Assembly: GCA_023259685.1 (NCBI GenBank)
Contig: JALRGP010000074.1
Coordinates: forward strand, 1-5,060
Source: Alphaproteobacteria bacterium
GTDB lineage: Bacteria > Pseudomonadota > Alphaproteobacteria > JALRGP01
Reading direction: 5' to 3'
DNA length: 5,060 nt
Shown here piece after piece: positions 5,024-5,060 of this stretch (positions are counted from its first letter, which is position 1; each line of letters starts with the position of its first letter). A program made the position numbers and the translations under genes. A model generated the notes under the pieces. That model had not been told where the DNA came from and searched no databases. It saw nothing but the letters and a program-made list of their open reading frames with translations.

Positions 5024-5060
5024 CTACACCTCAGTTTTTTAAAAAACATAGCGAAGATAG

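Noticed and set aside
4870..5060. Small minus-strand frame (about 38 codons) overlapping the bamE start
   Set aside because: It is made mostly of A/T-tract codons, has no ribosome site and overlaps the bamE signal peptide in another frame.
1..5060. CRISPR array, insertion sequence, toxin-antitoxin or defence system
   Set aside because: No regularly spaced repeats, transposase motifs or terminal inverted repeats were seen. Every long frame is accounted for by a housekeeping family.

Overview
The window reads as an ordinary housekeeping segment of an AT-rich alphaproteobacterium. The evidence is the protein style: a XerD tail, an MtaB-type methylthiotransferase, an adrenodoxin-type ferredoxin, RpiB, a short class I fructose-bisphosphate aldolase of the DhnA/FbaB kind, and a BamE/OmlA lipoprotein with the C-terminal 'GNFGRYS' tail. 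Low GC, Lys/Ile/Asn-rich proteins, poly-A/T tracts and short spacers suggest a host-associated lineage such as Holosporales or Rickettsiales. That placement is inference; no taxonomic marker in the window settles it. I found no mobile element, CRISPR array or defence system, and nothing that amounts to a new multi-gene system.

Layout, left to right. (1) Positions 1-344, plus strand: the C-terminal catalytic part of XerD, cut by the window edge. It meets the next cluster tail to tail, and a 28-bp imperfect palindrome between them (344-371) may be a terminator. (2) Positions 373-2468, minus strand: a compact cluster read in the order tRNA-Cys(GCA), [2Fe-2S] ferredoxin, rpiB, mtaB. The spacings are 26 bp, 5 bp and a 4-bp overlap. 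With no visible internal terminator, tRNA and mRNA may share a primary transcript. (3) Positions 2469-2607: a 139-bp divergent promoter region with candidate promoters for both directions and two inverted repeats. (4) Positions 2608-3507, plus strand: class I fructose-bisphosphate aldolase. (5) Positions 3541-4991, minus strand: bamE followed 2 bp later by lptG, a two-gene outer-membrane biogenesis operon. (6) Positions 4992-5060: a short upstream region with a candidate extended -10 element for bamE.

How the genes relate. The tRNA-Cys cluster mixes iron-sulfur biology (a ferredoxin and a radical-SAM tRNA-modifying enzyme needing two [4Fe-4S] clusters) with pentose phosphate metabolism (RpiB). 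Across the divergent promoter region lies a sugar-phosphate aldolase, so central carbon metabolism is represented on both sides. bamE and lptG serve two different outer-membrane assembly routes, the Bam complex for beta-barrel proteins and the Lpt bridge for LPS. The most notable points are the tRNA-headed operon, the structured divergent promoter region, the pairing of bamE with lptG without lptF, and a changed arginine site in RpiB.
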